From CAWDBV01 sp963800705 (GTDB taxonomy: Bacteria; Actinomycetota; Thermoleophilia; Solirubrobacterales; 70-9): a stretch of DNA of 64,000 bases. Below are positions 39,220-48,181 of the stretch, piece after piece. The position numbers and the translations under genes are program-made. Each line of letters starts with the position of its first letter. The first letter of the stretch is position 1. A model generated the notes under the pieces. That model ran no database searches. It had not been told where the DNA came from and saw only the letters and a program-made list of their open reading frames with translations. Location: assembly GCA_963800705.1 (NCBI GenBank), contig CAWDBV010000005.1, positions 310,001 through 374,000 of the forward strand, in the 5' to 3' direction.

Positions 39220-40683
39220 CTACTGAATCTGCTTAAGCGGCGCTAAATCGTCGCTTGCATCAGTGGCCGAACGGTCGACCGGGGAGTCGGCGGCCGTTGT
39301 GCCCGCGGCCGGCAGCCGGACGGTGAACCGGGCGCCGTCGTGATTCGAGCGGCCGGCGCTCACCGCGCCGCCGTGCGAATCGGCGACAGCCTTCACGATC
39401 GCGAGCCCGAGCCCGGTGCCGCTCGCGCCCGCGGTGTCGGCCGGGCCGTGGCCGCGCACGAATCGCTCGAAAACCTGGTCGCCGAGCCCGTCGGGCAGTC
39501 CGGTGCCGTCGTCGCTGACCGTTAGCTCGACCTCGTCGCCCCGGCGCGCGCCGGTGATCTCGATCCGCGACCCGGTGGGGGTGTGGCGGACCGCGTTGTC
39601 GAGCAGGTTCGAGACCAGCCGGTGGAGCTCATCGGGGTTGCCCTCGATCGGCAGCGGCTCGCCGATCTCGACGTTCAGAACCCGCCCGGCTGCGATCGGG
39701 CGCGCCTCCTGGACGGCGTCGCGGGCGATCGCGGCGAGGTCGGTGGGAGCCCGCGCGGAGACGCGACCGGCGTCGGCGCGCGCGAGCAGCAGCAGATCTG
39801 AGACGAGCCGCCGCATCCGCTGCGAGGAGCCGAGCGCCGAGTCGACCATCTCGGCGGGCTCGGTGCCCTTCTCGAGCGCCTCGGCGAGCAACTCGAGGTT
39901 GGCGAGCACGCTCGTCAGCGGGGTGCGGAGCTCGTGCGAGGCGTCGGCGATGAACTCGCGCTGGCGCTGCAGCGCCTGCTCGCGTTCGGTGCGGGCTGCG
40001 TCGAGCGAGCGCAGCATCTCCTCCAGCGTTCCGGCGAGTTCGGCTACCTCGTCGTCGGCGGGGGGCTGGGGGATCCGCTTCGAGGTATCGCGCGTTGCCG
40101 CGATCTCTCGCGCTGCGGCGGTCAGGGCGGCGACCGGGCGCATGGCGCGGTCGGCGACGGCGAGCCCGGCCAGGGTCGCGAGCAGGGTGCCGCCGAGCAC
40201 GCCGGCGATCAGGAACAACAAGAGCTTGCTGACGGTCGCGTCGACGTCCTCGGAGCTGCGCGCGTACTGGACGTAGATCGGCGCGCCTGGGCTCGCAAGC
40301 CTGGCGCTGGCGACGTGAAGGCCGGCGACCTGGTGCATCGAGTCGAGGGGCGAGCCGAGATTGATCGCCGAGTCGCCCGCGATCGGGGTGTTGGGGATCG
40401 GTGTACCGCCCTCGTCGACGATCCGAATCACCGCGTCATTGGTGAGCGCGAGATCACGCATCCTGCCGCTGTTGATCACTGCGCGGCCGCCGATGAAGCC
40501 GATCGTCTCCTTGGCCAGCACCTGCGCGTCGGACCGCAGATCGTCGTCGAAGTCGCCGCGGATCTGGTCGGTAGCGAGTCGTCCGACGACGGCCGCGAAA
40601 ACGACCAGGATCACGAAGGTGAGCGCGGCCGATGCACCTGCCAGCCGCCAGCGAACCGGGAGCCGGTTGAAGAAGCGAAGCAT
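39220..40683 (-). CDS. Membrane sensor histidine kinase
   Basis: 487 residues. Transmembrane helix 1 (about 14-36), an extracytoplasmic sensor of about 130 residues and helix 2 (about 167-189) come first. A HAMP segment, HisKA with the phosphorylated His in DASHELRTPLTS, and a HATPase domain (LLDNAVRHTP, DDGTGLP, GTGLGLAIVK) follow. This is the class of MprB/CseC-like kinases that sense envelope stress. It overlaps its response regulator by one base (TGATG on the minus strand). Confidence 0.93.
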   Translation of the reverse strand: MLRFFNRLPVRWRLAGASAALTFVILVVFAAVVGRLATDQIRGDFDDDLRSDAQVLAKETIGFIGGRAVINSGRMRDLALTNDAVIRIVDEGGTPIPNTPIAGDSAINLGSPLDSMHQVAGLHVASARLASPGAPIYVQYARSSEDVDATVSKLLLFLIAGVLGGTLLATLAGLAVADRAMRPVAALTAAAREIAATRDTSKRIPQPPADDEVAELAGTLEEMLRSLDAARTEREQALQRQREFIADASHELRTPLTSVLANLELLAEALEKGTEPAEMVDSALGSSQRMRRLVSDLLLLARADAGRVSARAPTDLAAIARDAVQEARPIAAGRVLNVEIGEPLPIEGNPDELHRLVSNLLDNAVRHTPTGSRIEITGARRGDEVELTVSDDGTGLPDGLGDQVFERFVRGHGPADTAGASGTGLGLAIVKAVADSHGGAVSAGRSNHDGARFTVRLPAAGTTAADSPVDRSATDASDDLAPLKQIQ

Positions 40684-41372
40684 CAGGCCTTGAGCACGTA
40701 CCCGGCGCCGCGCTTGGTGTGCAGGAGGCGGGGCTCGCCGTCCTCTTCGAGCTTGCGGCGCAGGTTCGAGATGAAGACGTCGATCGTGTTCGTCTCGTCG
40801 GTCGGGTCGTATCCCCAGACCTCCTCGAGCAGCCGCTCGCGCGAGACGACCAGCTTCTGGTTCTCGGCCAGATACTGGAGCAATTCGAACTCGCGCTTGG
40901 TGAGCTCGACCTCTCGCTCGCCGCGGCGCACCTCGCGGGTGTCCGCGTTCAGGGTCAGATCTCCGACCACCATCGACGCCGAGCCGCGTGGCGGGCGGCG
41001 GCGCAGAAGGGCCCGGATCCGCGCCAGCAGCTCCTGGCGCTCGAAAGGCTTGACCAGGTAGTCGTCGGCGCCCATGTCGAGCCCCGAGACGCGGTCGTCG
41101 GTCTCGGTTCGCGCCGTCAGAATCAGGATCGGGACGTCGCTGTCGGCGCGCAGCCGCTTGCAGACCTCGACCCCGTCGAGCCGCGGCAGCCCGAGATCGA
41201 GGACGACCAGATCGGGGACGAACTGTTCGGCTTCGGTCAGCGCCTCTACGCCGTCGGCGGCGCTGCGAACGTCGTGGCCCTCGGCGCGCAGCGAGCGCCG
41301 CAGGACGTCGGCGATCGCCTCGTCGTCTTCGACGACGAGCACGCGCGCGGCCGCTGTGGCTTGCTCGAGCAC
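40683..41372 (-). CDS. OmpR-family response regulator
   Basis: 229 residues starting at GTG 41372. The receiver domain has EDDEAIADVLRRSL, the phospho-acceptor in VVLDLGLP, and LTAR and KPF signatures. The C-terminal winged helix has LTKREFELLQYLAENQ and TIDVFISNLRRKLE. It is transcribed first in the operon. A secreted CK-tail gene is divergent, 88 bases away, with candidate operator repeats in the gap. Confidence 0.95.
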   Translation of the reverse strand: MLEQATAAARVLVVEDDEAIADVLRRSLRAEGHDVRSAADGVEALTEAEQFVPDLVVLDLGLPRLDGVEVCKRLRADSDVPILILTARTETDDRVSGLDMGADDYLVKPFERQELLARIRALLRRRPPRGSASMVVGDLTLNADTREVRRGEREVELTKREFELLQYLAENQKLVVSRERLLEEVWGYDPTDETNTIDVFISNLRRKLEEDGEPRLLHTKRGAGYVLKA

Positions 41373-41375
41373 CCC

Positions 41376-41396
41376 TTCAGGGTAGCCCCCGATGCG
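41376..41396 (+). promoter_or_regulatory. Degenerate third match to the 44-bp repeat core
   Basis: TTCAGGGTAGCCCCCGATGC resembles TTCAGGGTGGCCTCCTGATG with a one-base gap. It lies directly upstream of the response-regulator start, before a secreted-protein gene. It may be chance. Confidence 0.3.
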
Positions 41397-41411
41397 CGGT
41401 TTGCAGCCCTT

Positions 41412-41452
41412 CTTGAGGGAGCCTTAACCCTCCTCGGATTTGGGTATATGCT
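41412..41452 (+). promoter_or_regulatory. Promoter and tandem half-sites before the 41461 gene
   Basis: TTAACC (41424-41429), a 17-base spacer and TATGCT (41447-41452) form a promoter ending 8 bases before the ATG. CTTGAG (41412) and CTTAAC (41423) repeat at exactly 11 bases, the spacing used by OmpR-family dimers. The divergent regulator could therefore bind here (inference). Confidence 0.45.
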
Positions 41453-41460
41453 TCGTGTCG

Positions 41461-42258
41461 ATGGGGAGTTTGGGAACAAGAGTCGTTGGGCTCGCGGTCG
41501 CGGCAGCCTGTCTGTTCGCCGTGGCGCCTGCGGCCAACGCCGCGACCTTCAGCAACACGACGCCGATCAATACGCCGGGCAACGACAGCAGCGACCCGGC
41601 GGACGTTTACCCGTCGCCGATCTTTATCAGCGGTCACACCGGGTCGATCACCAACGTACGGGTGTCGCTGCTCGGCTTTGGGCAGAACTCGCCGAACGAG
41701 ACCGATGCATTGCTCGTCGGCCCGGGCGGCCAGCAGGCAATGCTGATGAGCGATGCTTGCGAGGGCGGCACCCCGGACGGTTCCAACTTCACTTTCGAAG
41801 ACGCCGCCGCGGTCCCGCTCTCCGAGGCGGGCGCTTGCATGAGCGGCACCTTCAAGCCCAGTAACTACGTCGAGGAGGCGGTCGAGGCCATGCCCCCGCC
41901 GATCGCCGCAGGCCCGTATCCGTTCGTGCTCTCGGTGTTCAACGGCACCGATCCGAACGGCACCTGGGGCCTCTACGTTGCGAACGACAACGACGATCCC
42001 GCGGAGATCACGGGCGGTTGGCGGCTCGAGCTCGACGGCGTGACGGCCCCGATCTCTACCGTGCTGCCCGCGGCCATCGGCCCCAGCCCGGTCACCGCAC
42101 CCGAATCCGGCTTCGGCGGTCCCTGCCAGAAGAAGAAGGCCAAGAAGCGCAAGAAGCGCGGCGGCAAGGGCAAGATCGCCACTGCGGCCAAGAAGAAGAA
42201 GAAAAAGAAGAAGAAGCCCTGCAAGAAGAAGAGGAAGAAGAAGAAGCGCAAGAAGTAG
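41461..42258 (+). CDS. Secreted P-domain-like protein with long CK-tail
   Basis: 265 residues. A signal peptide ends APAANA. The sandwich matches the two RTX genes (DPADVYPSPIFISG, ETDALLVGPGGQ, AMLMSDAC, NGTWGLYVANDNDDP) but has no calcium repeats. It ends instead in a long tail with two cysteines 31 residues apart in poly-Lys (PCQKKKAKKRKK ... KKKPCKKKRKKKK). Thus the same domain is paired with either RTX repeats or a CK-tail. ATG 41461 is set by the -10 box. Confidence 0.8.
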   Translation: MGSLGTRVVGLAVAAACLFAVAPAANAATFSNTTPINTPGNDSSDPADVYPSPIFISGHTGSITNVRVSLLGFGQNSPNETDALLVGPGGQQAMLMSDACEGGTPDGSNFTFEDAAAVPLSEAGACMSGTFKPSNYVEEAVEAMPPPIAAGPYPFVLSVFNGTDPNGTWGLYVANDNDDPAEITGGWRLELDGVTAPISTVLPAAIGPSPVTAPESGFGGPCQKKKAKKRKKRGGKGKIATAAKKKKKKKKKPCKKKRKKKKRKK

Positions 42259-42309
42259 GGCCGGCGGGTTTGTTCTCAGTGCCTGGCAGGGGAGTGGTCG
42301 CGCCCGGCG

Positions 42310-42315
42310 AAGTCT
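42310..42315 (+). promoter_or_regulatory. -10-like AAGTCT before ftsK
   Basis: AAGTCT ends 6 bases before the ftsK ATG. It differs from TAGTCT in the first base; weak. Confidence 0.3.
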
Positions 42316-42321
42316 GGGCCG

Positions 42322-44856
42322 ATGCTTGCAGAACGACTGCTGACCGGGCCCGGGCGCCCGCAGAAGCCTCCTAGGCGAAAACGACCCGCCAAAAAGTCGA
42401 AGCGGGTCCAGGAGGAGGAGGCGCGCCAGCGCCGCCTCGACCTGGTCGGGCTCGGGGTGATCGCGCTCGCCGTCTACCTCGCCTACGTCGTCTATCTCGG
42501 CTGGGACGGGGGCCGGGTCGGCCACCTGAGCGACGAGGCGCTCGCCTACTCCGTCGGCGCCGGCGCCGTGCTGATCCCGGTCGCCCTGGTGACGATCGGC
42601 GTCGCGATGATCCTCCGCCCGGTGCTCGCCGAGCGCCGCTACCTGATCATCGGCATCGTCGTTCTCTGCGCCGGGCTGCTGCTCGGCTTCGCCGCGCAGA
42701 CCGCGGGCCTCGGCTCGTCGGTCGAGCGCGAGGGCTACTTCGAAGAGGTCTTCATCCGCCTCCACGGCGGCGGGATCGGCGAGGCGATGTTCTGGGCCAC
42801 CTACTCGACCGTCGGCCCGCTCGGCACCCACATCCTCGTCATCGCGCTCGTCGCCGCCGGGGTTCTGCTTCTCAGCGGCCGCTCGGTGTCGGCGATACTC
42901 GGCATCTTCCAAGGCGGCGCCAGGATGGCGACGCGAAGCGTCGCCGACTTCGCCACCGCCGTTCGCCAGACCGGGGTCGATGACCCCGACCTGGTCGAGA
43001 CGGAGCCGGCCGAGACCGACCGCATGTACGGGGCGCCGGAGGCCGTCGATCACGGCGAGACCGGCGAGACGACCGCGCTCCCGCACGACGGGCGCACGAC
43101 CGTGCTGCCCCCCGAGCCCGACGAGTCCGACGCCGACGGGACTGCGAACTTCGACGAGGCGATCAAGATCGCCGACGCGCGCGAGCAGGCCAGCGAGGAC
43201 CAGGACACGCAGGAGACAGACGTCGTCCCCGCCAACGTCGTCGACCTGAGACCAGAGACGCATACGCCCGCAGGCGAAGCCGAGGACGTGGGCGAAAAAG
43301 TCGAGAAGGATCCCGCCGCGGGCTCCGGCGAGCTCACCCCGATGGGCGAGCCCCGCGACGGCGTCACCACCGCCGACGCGCGCCACTACATGCTCCCGGT
43401 CGAGCAGCTGCTCGAGAAGGGCAGCGGCACCGACAAGGGCCCGAAGGCCAAGGACCTCGAGGCAGTCGGGCGGACGCTGCTCGAGGCGCTCGGCCACTTC
43501 GGGATCGAGGCGACGATCGTCGGCACAGTCACCGGCCCGCACGTGAGTCGCTTCGAGCTCAAGCTCGCGCCGGGGACGAAGATGTCGAAGATCACCCAGC
43601 TCTCGGACGATCTCGCCTACGCGCTGGCCTCGACCGAGATCCGCATCCTCGCCCCGATCCCGGGCAAGCAGGCGGTGGGCATCGAGGTCCCGAACCAGCG
43701 CCGCAAGCTCGTCCGCCTCGGCGACATCTACGGCGGCCGACCGAAGGGAAGCTCTCCGCTGGTCGCGTGGCTCGGCAAGGACATCGCCGGCAAGGCGATC
43801 TGGACCGACCTCCAGAAGATGCCCCATGTGCTGATCGCCGGTACGACCGGCTCGGGCAAGTCTGGTTCCGTGAACGCGATTCTGAGCTCGATCCTCATGC
43901 ACGCCTCCCCGAACGAGGTCCGGCTCGTGCTCGTCGACCCGAAGCAGGTCGAGCTCAACCATTACGAGGCGGTTCCCCACCTGCTCACCCCGGTGGTCAC
44001 ATCGCCGCGGATGGCGGCCAACGTGCTCCAGAACCTGATCGTCGAGATGGAGGCGCGCTACGGGATCATGGGCGAGGCGCGGGCGCGCAACATCGAGGAG
44101 CTCAACAAGATCCGCAAGGCCGCCAAGTTGCCGAAGCTCCCGCACGTGCTCTGCGTGATCGACGAGCTCGCCGATTTGATGATGGTCGCCCCGGCCGAGG
44201 TCGAGGACGCGATCATCCGTCTGGCGCAGAAGTCGCGCGCGGTCGGGATCCACCTGCTGCTCGCGACCCAGCGCCCCTCCACGGACATCATCACCGGGAC
44301 GATCAAGGTCAACATCCCGGCGCGGATGGCGTTCGCGGTCTCCTCCCAGGTCGACTCGCGCGTGATCCTCGATCAGGGCGGCGCCGAGTCGCTGCTCGGC
44401 CAGGGCGACATGTTGTTCCGGCCCGCGGGTACCTCGAAGCTGCAGCGGATCCAGGGCGCCTACATCAGCGAGGACGAGATCGCCAAGATCACCGAGCACT
44501 GGGCTACCCAGGGCGAGCCCGACTTCAAGCCCGGCCTGCTGGTCGAGACGGAGGACGTCGACGCCGATGGGGGAGCCGAGGACGACGAAATGTCGCCCGA
44601 CAGCGACGACCTGCTCACCGACGCCGCCAACCTCGTCGTCCAGAGCCAGTCGGCCTCGGTGTCGATGATCCAGCGCCGCTTCCGGGTCGGCTACACCCGT
44701 GCCGGGCGCCTGATCGACATGCTCGAGCGCCGCGGCATCATCTCCGGCTACGAGGGCTCGAAGCCGCGCCAGGTGCTTGTCAACGCGGCGGAGCTGCCGC
44801 GGATCCTCGGCAGCGGCGACGAGGAGCCTGCGGCCGCTGCAATCGAAGAGGACTAG
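42322..44856 (+). CDS. ftsK: DNA translocase FtsK/SpoIIIE
   Basis: 844-residue septal ATPase that pumps chromosome ends into daughter cells. About four transmembrane helices lie between residues 38 and 190, followed by an acidic low-complexity linker (about 210-330). The motor has Walker A AGTTGSGKSGSVN, DPKQVELNHYE, Walker B VLCVIDELADLMM and LLLATQRPSTDIITG. The C-terminal winged-helix gamma domain (SVSMIQRRFRVGYTRAGRLIDMLE), which reads polarity sequences, is intact. Confidence 0.96.
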   Translation: MLAERLLTGPGRPQKPPRRKRPAKKSKRVQEEEARQRRLDLVGLGVIALAVYLAYVVYLGWDGGRVGHLSDEALAYSVGAGAVLIPVALVTIGVAMILRPVLAERRYLIIGIVVLCAGLLLGFAAQTAGLGSSVEREGYFEEVFIRLHGGGIGEAMFWATYSTVGPLGTHILVIALVAAGVLLLSGRSVSAILGIFQGGARMATRSVADFATAVRQTGVDDPDLVETEPAETDRMYGAPEAVDHGETGETTALPHDGRTTVLPPEPDESDADGTANFDEAIKIADAREQASEDQDTQETDVVPANVVDLRPETHTPAGEAEDVGEKVEKDPAAGSGELTPMGEPRDGVTTADARHYMLPVEQLLEKGSGTDKGPKAKDLEAVGRTLLEALGHFGIEATIVGTVTGPHVSRFELKLAPGTKMSKITQLSDDLAYALASTEIRILAPIPGKQAVGIEVPNQRRKLVRLGDIYGGRPKGSSPLVAWLGKDIAGKAIWTDLQKMPHVLIAGTTGSGKSGSVNAILSSILMHASPNEVRLVLVDPKQVELNHYEAVPHLLTPVVTSPRMAANVLQNLIVEMEARYGIMGEARARNIEELNKIRKAAKLPKLPHVLCVIDELADLMMVAPAEVEDAIIRLAQKSRAVGIHLLLATQRPSTDIITGTIKVNIPARMAFAVSSQVDSRVILDQGGAESLLGQGDMLFRPAGTSKLQRIQGAYISEDEIAKITEHWATQGEPDFKPGLLVETEDVDADGGAEDDEMSPDSDDLLTDAANLVVQSQSASVSMIQRRFRVGYTRAGRLIDMLERRGIISGYEGSKPRQVLVNAAELPRILGSGDEEPAAAAIEED

Positions 44857-44859
44857 GCT
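44854..44859 (+). promoter_or_regulatory. -10 box TAGGCT of the 44867 gene
   Basis: TAGGCT includes the ftsK stop codon and ends 7 bases before the ATG. Confidence 0.45.
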
Positions 44860-44866
44860 GAGCGAC

Positions 44867-45280
44867 ATGGGGTTGTTCTCGAAGCTGAAGCAGGCGAGCG
44901 CCGCCATGTCGGGGCTCGGCTCCGGGGCGCTCGGGGAGATCACGGTGCCCGGAGAGGGCAAGGTCGAGCTGCCCGCCGGCAAGGTGCGGATCACCTACCG
45001 CCAGCAGCCGATCGAGCTGCGCGGCTGGGACGAGTGGAAGTGGAAGAAGCCCGAGATCGACATCCGCGTCACGGCCCCCGGCGGGGACGAGATCCTCGTC
45101 GAACGCCCCTCGGGCGTCACCGTCGCTCAGGATCCCGGCGGGCCGCGGCGCTCGGACTTCGGAGCTCTCGAGGTCCCCGCGACTGGCACCTACTCGATCC
45201 GGACCAACCCACTCGACGACTGGTATGGAGCTGACGGGCTCGAGCCGAGCCTGCTCTTCGACGCCGAAGCCTCCGAGTAG
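44867..45280 (+). CDS. Cytosolic beta-rich protein of unknown function
   Basis: 137 residues. The N-terminus MGLFSKLKQASAAM is amphipathic, not a signal peptide. The body is strand-rich (ITVPGEGKVELPAGKVRITY, IDIRVTAPGGDEILVERP, LEVPATGTYSIRTNPLDDWY) and ends LLFDAEASE, suggesting a small beta-sandwich. I do not recognise the family. It has its own -10 box at the ftsK stop, and cinA follows 22 bases downstream, also with its own box. Confidence 0.7.
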   Translation: MGLFSKLKQASAAMSGLGSGALGEITVPGEGKVELPAGKVRITYRQQPIELRGWDEWKWKKPEIDIRVTAPGGDEILVERPSGVTVAQDPGGPRRSDFGALEVPATGTYSIRTNPLDDWYGADGLEPSLLFDAEASE

Positions 45281-45290
45281 CTCCAGACGC

Positions 45291-45296
45291 GAGAAT
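45291..45296 (+). promoter_or_regulatory. -10-like GAGAAT of cinA
   Basis: GAGAAT ends 6 bases before the cinA ATG. First base departs from consensus. Confidence 0.35.
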
Positions 45297-45302
45297 GCGG
45301 GC

Positions 45303-46577
45303 ATGAGCGTCCGCGCCGGCATTCTCGTAACCGGGACCGAGGTCCTGAGCGCAACGATCACCGACCGCAACGGTCCGTGGATCTCCGAGCGGCTCGCCGA
45401 GCTCGGGGTCGAGGTCTCCTACATCCAGGTCGTCGGCGACCGGCCCGCTGACATGGAGGCGGCGCTCGGCTTTCTCCGCGACCAGGGCGTCGGGATCATC
45501 GTCACCAGCGGTGGGCTCGGGCCGACCGCCGACGACATCACCGCCGAGGTGGTGGCCCGGTTCGCCGGTCGCAACCTGCTCCTCGACGAGGAGATGGAGG
45601 AGAAGATCATGGACATCCTGCGTGAGTTTGCAAAGCGCTTCAACTTCGACGTCGAGGCGCTCCGCGACGCGAATCGAAAGCAGGCGATGATCCCCGAGGG
45701 CGCCGCCGTGATCGACCCGGCCGGAACCGCGCCCGGGCTCGTCGTCCCGGCGGGCGAGCAGACCGTGATCGTGCTGCCGGGCCCGCCGCGCGAGCTGCAC
45801 GCGATGTGGGAGCCCGCGATCGCGACCGAGCCCGCGCAGGCGGCGCTCGCCGACGCCGACGAGTTCACCAACTTCTCGCTGAAGCTGTTCGGAGTGCCGG
45901 AGTCGGAGATCGCGCAGAGCCTGCGCGAGATCGAGGAGGGGACCTCGCTCGACGAGCTCGAGATCACGACCTGCCTACGCCGCGGCGAGCTGCACGTCGA
46001 CGTCCGCCACCGTCCCGGCGCCGAGCAGCAGGCCGAAGCATTGAAAGCCGGGTTGGTGGAGCGCCAGGGGACCTACTTCTTCAGCGAGCGGGGTGAGTCG
46101 ATCGAGGACGTGCTAATGGAGCTGCTCGGCTCGCAGAAGCTCGGGCTCGCCGAATCGTGCACCGGCGGGCTGCTCGCGGTCCGGCTCACCAATCTGCCGC
46201 GCGCATCGGGCTACTTCGCCGGCAGCGTTGTCTCCTACTCCAACGAGGCCAAGACCCAGCTGCTCGGCGTCCCCGCGGAGCTGATCTCCGAGCACGGCGC
46301 CGTCTCGCCCGAGGTCGCCGAGGCGATGGCTGATGGGGCGCTGGAGCGCTTTGAGGCCGAGATCGCCTGCGCGGTGACCGGGATCGCCGGGCCCGACGGC
46401 GGCACCGAGGAGAAGCCGGTCGGCTACGTCTGCTTCTGCGTCAAGCGCCGCAGTGGCGAAATGCTCGCCCGCGACCCGGTGCTCCCCGGCGACCGCGGCG
46501 ACATCCGCGACCGGTCCTCGACCGTCGCGCTGCACCTGCTGCGTCTGCTGCTCGAGGGGCGGGAGCTGCCGCGGTGA
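45303..46577 (+). CDS. cinA: CinA: ADP-ribose pyrophosphatase / NMN deamidase-type protein
   Basis: 424 residues. The N-terminal MoaB/MogA-like COG1058 domain has ILVTGTEVLSATITDRNGPW and TSGGLGPTADDIT. The C-terminal CinA domain (about 265-424) has the deamidase motifs LAESCTGGLLAVRLTNLP, AGSVVSYSNEAKTQLLGV and AVTGIAGPDGGTEEKPVGYV. It acts in pyridine-nucleotide recycling; in some bacteria it is co-regulated with recA, which lies 3 kb downstream here. The 3' end overlaps the next gene (GTGA). Confidence 0.94.
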   Translation: MSVRAGILVTGTEVLSATITDRNGPWISERLAELGVEVSYIQVVGDRPADMEAALGFLRDQGVGIIVTSGGLGPTADDITAEVVARFAGRNLLLDEEMEEKIMDILREFAKRFNFDVEALRDANRKQAMIPEGAAVIDPAGTAPGLVVPAGEQTVIVLPGPPRELHAMWEPAIATEPAQAALADADEFTNFSLKLFGVPESEIAQSLREIEEGTSLDELEITTCLRRGELHVDVRHRPGAEQQAEALKAGLVERQGTYFFSERGESIEDVLMELLGSQKLGLAESCTGGLLAVRLTNLPRASGYFAGSVVSYSNEAKTQLLGVPAELISEHGAVSPEVAEAMADGALERFEAEIACAVTGIAGPDGGTEEKPVGYVCFCVKRRSGEMLARDPVLPGDRGDIRDRSSTVALHLLRLLLEGRELPR

Positions 46578-47695
46578 GCGTGAACGGCGGCGGCTCTGCG
46601 CAGCCGCTCGAAATCGGCGTCCTCGACGATGTCCGCGACGACCTCCAGACACGCCTCGCGGCGGCGCGCTGGCCCGAGCAGCCCTCAGACCACGGGTGGG
46701 ATCTCGGCGCCGACCTGATTTATGCCCGAGAGCTCTGCGATCACTGGCGCGACGGCTACGACTTCGACGGGCTCGCACGGCTGAACGGGCTCGGCTCGCA
46801 GCGGTGGGAGGGGATGCATTTCCTGCGGGCGGGCGATTCCGATGGCCTCCCGGTGGTGCTCCTGCACGGCTGGCCGAGTGGGCCAATCGAGTACGAGCCC
46901 GCGGCGCGGCTGCTCGCCGAGGCCGGATACGACGCGATCGTGCCCTCGCTTCCCGGCTACGCCTGGTCTGAGGCGCCGCAGGAGCCACTCAACGTCGCCG
47001 GCATCTCAGAGCGCCTGCGGGCGTTGCTCTCCGAGGGGCTGGGGCTCGACCGCTATGCGGTCGCCGGCGGCGACTGGGGCGCGATCATCGCCGGCCGGAT
47101 CGCCTACGACGCCCCCGACCGGGTCGCGGGCCTCTACCTGAGCACGCCGAGCACGCTGCCACGCGCCGCCGAGCTCGGCGATCCGCCGATGACCGAGGCC
47201 GAGGGCGAGTACGTGAAGCAGGGCCTCGACTGGCTGCGGCGCAAGGGCCACCACATGGCGATCCAGGGCACCGCGCCCGACGTCGTCTCCCCGGCGCTCA
47301 GCGACTCGCCCGCGGGACTCACCGCGTATCTGATCGAGAAGTACAAGCGCTGGGCTGACTGCGGCGAGGACATCGAGAGCCGGTTCTCGAAGGACGACCT
47401 CTGCGATTTCCTGACGATGTTCTGGGCAACTGGCGCCATCGCTCCTTCGATGCGGCTCTACTGGGCCGAGGCCCGCGACCGCTGGCGGCTACAGCCCGGC
47501 GAGACGATCGACGTGCCGGCGGCGGCCTCGATCTGGGCGGCCGAGATCGTCAACCCGCCGCGCGAGTGGACTGCGCGCGTGCTCACCGACCTGCGGCGCT
47601 GGACCGAGATGCCGAGCGGCGGCCACTTCGCAGCCTTCGAGGAGCCCGAGGCCTACGCGAGCGACCTCGGCGAGTTCCTAGGCGCTCTGGACTGA
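46574..47695 (+). CDS. Epoxide hydrolase with EHN domain
   Basis: 373 residues. The N-terminal EHN-type cap (LDDVRDDLQTRLAAARWPEQP, HWRDGYDFDGLARLNGL) precedes an alpha/beta-hydrolase core with oxyanion motif LLHGWPSG, nucleophile Asp in GGDWG and a C-terminal His in GGHFAAFEEP. These features fit microsomal-type epoxide hydrolases. It is coupled to cinA by overlap. Its 3' end overlaps the convergent OsmC gene by 18 bases. Confidence 0.9.
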   Translation: MSVNGGGSAQPLEIGVLDDVRDDLQTRLAAARWPEQPSDHGWDLGADLIYARELCDHWRDGYDFDGLARLNGLGSQRWEGMHFLRAGDSDGLPVVLLHGWPSGPIEYEPAARLLAEAGYDAIVPSLPGYAWSEAPQEPLNVAGISERLRALLSEGLGLDRYAVAGGDWGAIIAGRIAYDAPDRVAGLYLSTPSTLPRAAELGDPPMTEAEGEYVKQGLDWLRRKGHHMAIQGTAPDVVSPALSDSPAGLTAYLIEKYKRWADCGEDIESRFSKDDLCDFLTMFWATGAIAPSMRLYWAEARDRWRLQPGETIDVPAAASIWAAEIVNPPREWTARVLTDLRRWTEMPSGGHFAAFEEPEAYASDLGEFLGALD

Positions 47696-48181
47696 GCTCT
47701 CGATCTTCGGCGGCGAGGTGAGCGTTTGCAGCACCGTGCAGTAGCGCTCCGACTTCGCGTGCAGCTCTTCGAGCTGCTCGGCGCTCGCGTTCGGAGCCTC
47801 GATCTCGAAGCGGAGCCGGATCGCGTCGAAGCCGACCGCCGCCTCGCGGTCGACGCCGAGGGTGCCGCGCAGGTCGAGGTCGCCCTCGGCGACGACCTCG
47901 ATCTTCTCGGTCTCGATCCCGAGCGATGCCGCGACCATCTGGCAGGTGATCTGCGCGCAGGCGGCCAGCGCTCCCAAGAGCAGGTCGCCCGAACAGGCGC
48001 CCGCCCCCGGGCCGCCGACGCCGGCGTGAGCCTCGGCCTCCTGGATCGCGCGGCCGAGGTCAACCGAGCATCCGGTCGGATCGTCCTGCTCGGAGCCGCG
48101 CGCGGTCAGCGTTATCCGCGCCTCCTCGGGTGCCTCCCGGTAGCGGTCCTTGATCGGCTTCTGCTTCTCACGCAGCTCCAA
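47678..48181 (-). CDS. OsmC/Ohr-family protein
   Basis: 167 residues on the minus strand. TTG at 48181 follows GAAAGGAAC, which decides it over longer possibilities that run into the upstream hydrolase. OsmC-fold features include the cysteine segments GAGACSGDLLLGALAACAQITCQMVAASLGI and YCTVLQTL. The family detoxifies organic hydroperoxides with a reactive cysteine pair, though many members have other roles. It overlaps the upstream hydrolase gene by 14 bases, indicating one operon. Confidence 0.85.
   Translation of the reverse strand: MELREKQKPIKDRYREAPEEARITLTARGSEQDDPTGCSVDLGRAIQEAEAHAGVGGPGAGACSGDLLLGALAACAQITCQMVAASLGIETEKIEVVAEGDLDLRGTLGVDREAAVGFDAIRLRFEIEAPNASAEQLEELHAKSERYCTVLQTLTSPPKIESSVQSA

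Noticed and set aside
42120..42255. Poly-Lys tail as an indel artefact at A-rich sequence
   Set aside because: The frame is kept through the run to a stop, and eight other genes carry comparable tails, so it is a genuine coding feature.
41377..44994. A 1205-residue open frame on the minus strand opposite ftsK
   Set aside because: It lacks domains, is dominated by Arg/Gly/Asp/Leu patterns expected from reading high-GC codons in reverse, and lies opposite a clear ftsK.
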